This document shows positions 58,357 to 64,000 of a DNA stretch of 64,000 bases, piece by piece. The notes under the pieces are model-generated. The model had not been told where the DNA came from. It did no database searches and was given only the letters and a program-made list of their open reading frames with translations. The position numbers were made by a program, and so were the translations under genes. The stretch's first letter is position 1. Each line of letters begins with the position of its first letter. This stretch comes from Bacteroidia bacterium (GTDB lineage Bacteria; Bacteroidota; Bacteroidia; Bacteroidales; UBA7960): contig REEA01000064.1 in NCBI GenBank assembly GCA_007695305.1, forward strand, positions 1 through 64,000, read 5' to 3'.

Positions 58357-59238
58357 TTATACAGGATAGTTTTTGGCCGTAAGAATTTCCTGCATCTGCT
58401 GCTGGTAATGCATGGCCACACCCTTTGCTTTTTCAGAGAAGTCTTCATTTTTTGAGGCATATAAAATAGCCCTGGAAACATTTACCAGGATTCCGGCATC
58501 CTTTGTGAGTGTTTTTTCGGCAATTTGATGCAAGTCGCCGCCCTGTGTACCCACTCCGGGTATAAGCAGGAAGTGGTCGGGAATGATTTCGCGCACCTGG
58601 TCCAGCATATCAGGATGTGTAGCTCCGACTACAAACATGGTGTTCTCAGGATTACCCCACTTGCAGCTTTCTTCGATCACCAGTTCAAATAACTTTTTCC
58701 AGTAGCAGGTTTTAATGCCCAGTTTTTCAAGCAATGTGGGCAATTGTGGTTGCAAAACCTGGAAGTCGCTGGACCCGGGGTTTGAGGTAAGCGCCAGGAT
58801 GATTGCCCATTTCCCTTTATAAGCGAGAAAGGGTTTCACGGCATCATGACCCAGGTAGGGATTTACTGTAACTGCATCAAAGCCCAGATGTTCGAAAAAA
58901 GCGCGGGCATACTGTAGGGAAGTATTACCTATATCAGCGCGTTTGGCGTCGGCAATGGTAAAAACAGGTCCTTCGGGGTGCTCTGCCAGGTATGCCATGG
59001 TTTTCTCCAGACTTATCCACCCTTTGCTTCCTCCGGCTTCATAAAAGGCAAGGTTTGGTTTATACGCTACCGCTGCACCAATTGTGGCATCAATGATCAT
59101 ACGATTGAATGCAAAGACCGGATCATCGGGATATTTTTTTTGGATATGGACAGGAATACGTTTCGGGTCTGTATCTAACCCGACACACAGAAAAGACTTC
59201 TTTTCTTTGATCAATTGGATCAGTTGCTGCCTGTTCAT
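58357..59238 (-). CDS. pyrF: Orotidine-5'-phosphate decarboxylase
   Basis: 293 aa; LCVGLDTDPKRIP, FTIADAKRADIGNTS, FLLIPGVGTQGGDL. Confidence 0.97.
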   Translation of the reverse strand: MNRQQLIQLIKEKKSFLCVGLDTDPKRIPVHIQKKYPDDPVFAFNRMIIDATIGAAVAYKPNLAFYEAGGSKGWISLEKTMAYLAEHPEGPVFTIADAKRADIGNTSLQYARAFFEHLGFDAVTVNPYLGHDAVKPFLAYKGKWAIILALTSNPGSSDFQVLQPQLPTLLEKLGIKTCYWKKLFELVIEESCKWGNPENTMFVVGATHPDMLDQVREIIPDHFLLIPGVGTQGGDLHQIAEKTLTKDAGILVNVSRAILYASKNEDFSEKAKGVAMHYQQQMQEILTAKNYPV

Positions 59239-59249
59239 GTTTTTGGTTT

Positions 59250-60323
59250 TCAGGAAACACCTTCTTTCAGTTTTTCTGCATTCTCGGCTACCTGCAGGGC
59301 ATCGATGATATTCATGATGTCACCGTCTATGATGGCCGATAAGTTATAAAGTGTTAGTCCGATACGATGATCGGTAACCCTGCCCTGCGGGAAATTATAG
59401 GTTCTGATCTTTGCTGACCTGTCTCCGGTTGAGACCATTGTTTTTCTTTTGGATGCAATCTCATCAAGGTATTTTTTGTATTCCATATCAAAAAGCCTCG
59501 ACCGAAGCACCTTCATGGCCTTCTCCAAATTTTTGATCTGGGATTTTTGGTCCTGGCAAGATACTACGATACTTGTTGGGATATGGGTTAGGCGCACCGC
59601 AGAGTAGGTGGTATTGACAGACTGTCCTCCGGGACCGGATGCACAGAAAGTCTCCTTCTTGATATCACTGGTCTTCAGTTCAACATCAAACTCATCTGCT
59701 TCGGGCAAAACAGCCACGGTAGCAGCAGATGTATGCACCCTGCCCTGCGTTTCGGTCTGTGGCACCCTTTGCACACGGTGCACTCCCGATTCATACTTCA
59801 GGATACCATATACACCATCGCCTGTAACATTGAAGATCACTTCCTTAAATCCTCCGGATGTACCTTCGTTCATATCCACCAGTTCTGTACTCCAGCCCTG
59901 CGATTCGCAAAACTTTAAGTACATCCTGTAAAGATCTCCGGCAAAAATCGCGGCTTCATCACCACCAGTACCGGCCCTTATTTCCACGATGGCATTCTTG
60001 TCATCCTGGGGATCAGAAGGAATCAGCAGAATTCGGATCTGCTCCTCAAACTCTTCCTGTTTTTGAAGCAATGCATCCACTTCTGCTTTGGCCATTTCTC
60101 TGAATTCAGCATCTTTTTCACTGGCGAGCATCTCTTTGGCTGATGCAATATTATCAATCACATTTTTATATTCCAGGTAGGCATCCACAATAGGTTGCAG
60201 GTCTTTGTATTCCTTACTCAAACGGATATAGCGCTTCATGTCGTTCATCACATCCGGATCAGCGATAAGTTCTGCTACCTCTTCATGTCTCTGCTTGATA
60301 GCCTGTAGTTTTTCTAATAACAT
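59250..60323 (-). CDS. prfA: Peptide chain release factor 1
   Basis: [59 protein letters not shown]; start set at [16 protein letters not shown]. Confidence 0.97.
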   Translation of the reverse strand: MLLEKLQAIKQRHEEVAELIADPDVMNDMKRYIRLSKEYKDLQPIVDAYLEYKNVIDNIASAKEMLASEKDAEFREMAKAEVDALLQKQEEFEEQIRILLIPSDPQDDKNAIVEIRAGTGGDEAAIFAGDLYRMYLKFCESQGWSTELVDMNEGTSGGFKEVIFNVTGDGVYGILKYESGVHRVQRVPQTETQGRVHTSAATVAVLPEADEFDVELKTSDIKKETFCASGPGGQSVNTTYSAVRLTHIPTSIVVSCQDQKSQIKNLEKAMKVLRSRLFDMEYKKYLDEIASKRKTMVSTGDRSAKIRTYNFPQGRVTDHRIGLTLYNLSAIIDGDIMNIIDALQVAENAEKLKEGVS

Positions 60324-60343
60324 GTACAACGATTTTTGACATG

Positions 60344-60351
60344 CAAAGTTA
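60344..60351 (-). promoter_or_regulatory. Candidate -7 box for prfA
   Basis: caaagtta (TAACTTTG on minus), 20 nt 5' of the corrected prfA start. Confidence 0.45.
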
Positions 60352-60375
60352 CAAAAAAAGAGGGCTGCAATTACA

Positions 60376-61545
60376 TCAGGAATATTCGATGCTTCCCTCA
60401 GGTCTGTAAATGGTAAGTTTTTTATTTTCAGCGGGCAGCACTTTCCCGACCTGTTTGGCATCCAGGTGGAAATCGGCACACAATGCAATCAGTTCATCAG
60501 CGGCCACCGGGTCATCAAGATATACTTCAAAGCGATGCCCCATGTTGAACACCTGGTACATCTCGCGCCATGGAGCACCCGATTCTTTTTGAATATGAAG
60601 AAACAGCGGGGGAGGTTCAAACAGATCATCCTTTACTACATGCAATGAATCAATAAAGTGCAACACTTTTGTTTGCCCGCCACCACTGCAATGTATCATG
60701 CCCTTAACATGATTTCTGAAGGTTTTCAGCATTTTTGACACCACCGGGGCATAGGTTCTGGTGGGACTCAAAAGCAGCTGTCCGAGGTTGAGTGGTAATC
60801 CGCCTATGGAGTCAGTCACTGATCCTGAACCGGCATAGACAATGCTTTCCTCCAAAGAGGCGTCAAAGGTTTCGGGATAGGACCGGGCGTAGTTTTTGTT
60901 TAAAACATCGTGCCTTGCTGCGGTGAGTCCATTGCTGCCAATGCCGCTGTTGTAGTGGTTTTCGTATATGGTTTGCCCGAAGGATGCCAGGCCGACAATC
61001 AGGTTACCGGCCGAAATCTGGTCGTTGGAAATGACTTCTTCTCTTGGGATGCGGGCAATAACGGTAGAATCCACAATTACTGTTTTCACAAGGTCGCCTA
61101 CATCTGCCGTTTCACCGCCGGTGAGTACCATATGGATACCCAGGTCACGCATTTTTTGCAGGAAGTTTTCTGTACCGTTGATGAGTGCTGTTAATACATT
61201 ACCGGGGATATTTTTTTTGTTTCGGCCAATGGTTGAAGAGACCAGGATGTTATTTGTGGCGCCCACACAGATGAGGTCGTCCAGGTTCATCACAACGGCA
61301 TCCTGCGCTATTCCCTCCCAAACGGAAATGTCACCTGTTTCTTTCCAGTAGAGGTAAGCAAGTGATGATTTGGTACCGGCACCATCGGCGTGCATCACAT
61401 TACAAAAGCGGGGGTCTCCACCCAGGTAATCGGGTACTATTTTGCAAAATGCTTTGGGATACAATCCTTTCCGGAGGTTCTGAATGGCTTTGTGAACATC
61501 CTCTTTTGCTGCAGACACTCCTCTTTGCTGATATCTTTCCATCAT
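60376..61545 (-). CDS. Phosphoribosylformylglycinamidine cyclo-ligase / AIR synthase-related protein
   Basis: 389 aa; [54 protein letters not shown]. Confidence 0.9.
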   Translation of the reverse strand: MMERYQQRGVSAAKEDVHKAIQNLRKGLYPKAFCKIVPDYLGGDPRFCNVMHADGAGTKSSLAYLYWKETGDISVWEGIAQDAVVMNLDDLICVGATNNILVSSTIGRNKKNIPGNVLTALINGTENFLQKMRDLGIHMVLTGGETADVGDLVKTVIVDSTVIARIPREEVISNDQISAGNLIVGLASFGQTIYENHYNSGIGSNGLTAARHDVLNKNYARSYPETFDASLEESIVYAGSGSVTDSIGGLPLNLGQLLLSPTRTYAPVVSKMLKTFRNHVKGMIHCSGGGQTKVLHFIDSLHVVKDDLFEPPPLFLHIQKESGAPWREMYQVFNMGHRFEVYLDDPVAADELIALCADFHLDAKQVGKVLPAENKKLTIYRPEGSIEYS

Positions 61546-63605
61546 TCACGTCGGGGTTCTGTTGACGGTTGCCTGCCGGGTTCATCGCCCGGATCAGGCG
61601 GTTCATAATCCTCACGGATCACTCTGAATTCGGTTCGGCGGTTCAGCTGGTGAGCCACATCCTGATGTTCCTCGCCGGGCAGGTTTTCAATGAATTCTTC
61701 TGTTAGCACTGTGCCTGCTTCAAACAAGAAACCGTCTCTTTCAAAATCCCTGTCAACAATGCGTGGTCGTCTTTTACCATATCCGGCAGCTTCCAGTCTG
61801 TCGCCCTCAATACCCTGTTGCATGAGGTAGTCAACCACGGCCCGTGCACGACGGAATGACAGCGTGTCGTTGTACTCGTGGGTACCCCGGCTGTCGGTAT
61901 GAGATGCCAGTTCGATCACGATATTTGGATTATCATGCATGATCTCTATTAAGCCATTGAGGGAGTCTTTGAATTGTGGTTGAAGAGCCCAGCTGTCAAA
62001 TTCATACAGGATTTCCGGAAGTTCAACAGCAGTAATAGGAATGGGTGCAATGGCAATTTCGAGTTCAAACTCCCTGCTCCTGTCAAGTCCCATGGTGGAT
62101 ACTGCATCTCTTCCGGAAAAATACCCTGATTTATTCACCAGGATATCGTAGGTTGTATTTTCCTTCACAATATTTTCATCAAACAAGAACAGACCATCCC
62201 TGCCGGTTTCCATTTGTTCCAGTGTGCCGTCCGATCCGACCAGTTGCACGGTTGCACCTTGTACCACGGTTTTTGTACTGTCGTCGAGAACGATACCGCT
62301 GATATTGAAAATCACCGGTGCCAGGTAGAAGGAGAAAATGTCGTAGGCTCCGGTACGGCCGCGGTTGGAGGTAAAAAAGCCCTGTTCCAGTCCCGGCTTG
62401 AATATGATGCCAAAGTCATCGGCCGAACTGTTGATTGGCACACCAAGGTTTACGGGTTCCGACCACCCGTCGGTTGTCAGTGTTGCCCTGAATATATCCA
62501 AACCTCCCATGCCCGGATGGCCATCCGAAGCGAAGAGCAGGCTGCCGTCCTCGTGCACATAGGGGAACATTTCATTACCTTTTGTGTTTATGGTTTCTCC
62601 AAGGTTTTCGGGTGGCCCGAAATCACCATTGGGGGAGTTGCGGCGTACTACCCAGATATCTTTTGTACCAATGCTTCCCGGCATATCGGAAACAAAATAG
62701 AGCGTAAGATCATCGGGGCTGATGGCCGGATGCCCTACCGTTACGAGGCTGTCGTTGGTCAGGGGCACCAGCTGTGGATTTGTCCAATTGGGGCCTTCCC
62801 TGGTGGCCCGGTATATACGGCAGCCCATGTCGACATCTTCGGCTCTGACACACCGGGTAAAGAACATTTCCGTAGCCGACCTGTTGACTGAGGGGGCACC
62901 TTCATTGAACTCGGTATTGACAGGGCCTTCGTCAAGCAGGCTGGGTCTGCTCCAGGCTCCGGTTCTGTCCTGAAAGGTGATAAAGAAGGAGGTATGCTTG
63001 TTGCCTGTCCAGGGATCTGTATCCCTGCCGAGGGCATCATCCCTTGAAGAAGCGTAAATCATGCTCCTTCCCCTGTGATCAGTGAAGGCCGGTGTGAGGT
63101 CATCGGCACGGGAGTTAAAAAGGCGGATAAATTCTACTTCATATTCTTCGGGTTTTTCCTTTAATTGGAGAGCCAGATCAACAGAGGCAACACCTCTTGG
63201 CCCTCTCCAGTCATCGGGTGCCTTTTCCGAATAACGCAGATACTGTGCCCTGGCTTCCTCATATTTACCGTTAAACATCATGGCGTCGGCGAGGTACAAA
63301 ATCGCTACCGGATCGGGATAGTTAGCCCTTACCGCCCGGTTAAACCAACCCTCAGCCATGCGATGGTTATTGGTATATCGGTAACAAAGGGCGATCTGAA
63401 AAATGAGACGCGTGGCTTCTGTGCGGTCACGACGTCTTATGCGGTTGTAAGCCCTGCGATACAAATCTGCAGCTTCATCGTACTGCTTTAACTCAAAAGC
63501 ACGTTCAGCGCGCTCCAAACGGCGGTTCTGGGAAAAAGCCTCATCCGGAACAAGCAACAAAAAAATAAAACAAGTTAACGATAGAAGCCTGAGAAGCCTA
63601 TGCAT
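61542..63605 (-). CDS. OmpA-family protein with TPR-like N-terminus and PD40/WD40-like repeats
   Basis: AFELKQYDEAADLYRRAYN; PAISPDDLTLYFVSDMPGSIGTKDIWVV; C-terminal IVIELASHTDSRGTHEYNDTLSFRRARAVVDYLMQQGIEGDRLEAAGYGKRRP; start moved to MHRLLRLLSL. Confidence 0.93.
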   Translation of the reverse strand: MHRLLRLLSLTCFIFLLLVPDEAFSQNRRLERAERAFELKQYDEAADLYRRAYNRIRRRDRTEATRLIFQIALCYRYTNNHRMAEGWFNRAVRANYPDPVAILYLADAMMFNGKYEEARAQYLRYSEKAPDDWRGPRGVASVDLALQLKEKPEEYEVEFIRLFNSRADDLTPAFTDHRGRSMIYASSRDDALGRDTDPWTGNKHTSFFITFQDRTGAWSRPSLLDEGPVNTEFNEGAPSVNRSATEMFFTRCVRAEDVDMGCRIYRATREGPNWTNPQLVPLTNDSLVTVGHPAISPDDLTLYFVSDMPGSIGTKDIWVVRRNSPNGDFGPPENLGETINTKGNEMFPYVHEDGSLLFASDGHPGMGGLDIFRATLTTDGWSEPVNLGVPINSSADDFGIIFKPGLEQGFFTSNRGRTGAYDIFSFYLAPVIFNISGIVLDDSTKTVVQGATVQLVGSDGTLEQMETGRDGLFLFDENIVKENTTYDILVNKSGYFSGRDAVSTMGLDRSREFELEIAIAPIPITAVELPEILYEFDSWALQPQFKDSLNGLIEIMHDNPNIVIELASHTDSRGTHEYNDTLSFRRARAVVDYLMQQGIEGDRLEAAGYGKRRPRIVDRDFERDGFLFEAGTVLTEEFIENLPGEEHQDVAHQLNRRTEFRVIREDYEPPDPGDEPGRQPSTEPRRE

Positions 63606-63720
63606 AAATGTATTCTGTTTCTGTTTACAATATTGATGACAATACCAGATTTTCAGATTCCGGATATACATTCATCGATTCAATAACGACGAAGAAAAAA
63701 AATAATTGCAAGGAAGGCAA

Positions 63721-64000
63721 TCAAGTCTGCTCATCCTTTTTCTCATCATGATCACTTCTTCTGTACGGATAAGGGATCTCGTCCCCGGTACTGTCTTCAC
63801 TTTCTTTTTCATCGGGTTTATCCGAAACCATTTCACCTTCATCTTCTTTATTTTCAGTCATTTTCTGAGCCTTTCCTGCCGGGCTTTTGTCTGCTTCGGG
63901 ATCCATCTCCTTAACCTCGTTCTCAATGGTGGATGAATATCGGTGGATTTCCGAATTGATCTCCCTCTGCACCTTTTTTACTTCATTCATGCCCCGGCCT
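63721..64000 (-). CDS. TatA/TatB-family protein C-terminal part (truncated by window edge)
   Basis: Reading into the edge gives GRGMNEVKKVQREINSEIHRYSS, matching the TatA/B amphipathic-helix pattern, followed by an acidic tail. Confidence 0.65.
   Translation of the reverse strand, partial: GRGMNEVKKVQREINSEIHRYSSTIENEVKEMDPEADKSPAGKAQKMTENKEDEGEMVSDKPDEKESEDSTGDEIPYPYRRSDHDEKKDEQT

Noticed and set aside
1-64000. Search for CRISPR arrays, rRNA, tRNA, prophage, toxin-antitoxin or restriction-modification systems
   Set aside because: No direct-repeat/spacer pattern, no convincing tRNA cloverleaf, and no recognisable phage or defence proteins. A tRNA or small RNA could still be missed by eye; tRNAscan-SE and Rfam searches would settle this.

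Overview
This 64 kb window is Bacteroidota-type chromosome (T9SS genes, TonB receptor, flotillin/NfeD, TAnnTTTG promoters). Most of it is ordinary: about 58 protein genes, largely housekeeping (rlmN, rarA, plsY, prmA, tpiA, folP, cdaA, miaA, cca-type nucleotidyltransferase, dapD, ruvX, def, coaE, yajC, nusB, prfA, pyrF) plus envelope and secretion genes. I saw no rRNA, convincing tRNA, CRISPR array, prophage or recognisable defence island. Three kinds of non-coding signal stand out. (1) A ~140-bp element occurs twice in inverted orientation (14065-14204 + and 23713-23853 -, about 86% identical by hand alignment). It has CTGTC(A/T)ATAA-type terminal inverted repeats and a perfect internal inverted repeat GTTTTGAAAA/TTTTCAAAAC, and each copy lies just 5' of a gene in the sense orientation. 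(2) Three intergenic 'word-array' islands (about 9418-9694, 20281-20445, 38261-38380) are built from degenerate period-7 and period-8 short words. All three contain the same period-8 ACATTTNN array, and one array runs through a gene's stop codon. (3) A pair of tandem stand-alone LytTR regulators sits beside a large exported protein that looks like two sensor (Cache-like) modules with no output domain; a possible LytTR binding site lies upstream of the first regulator. An IS66 transposase remnant with a frameshift and a nonsense codon is also present. Family calls come from reading the protein sequences, with no database search.
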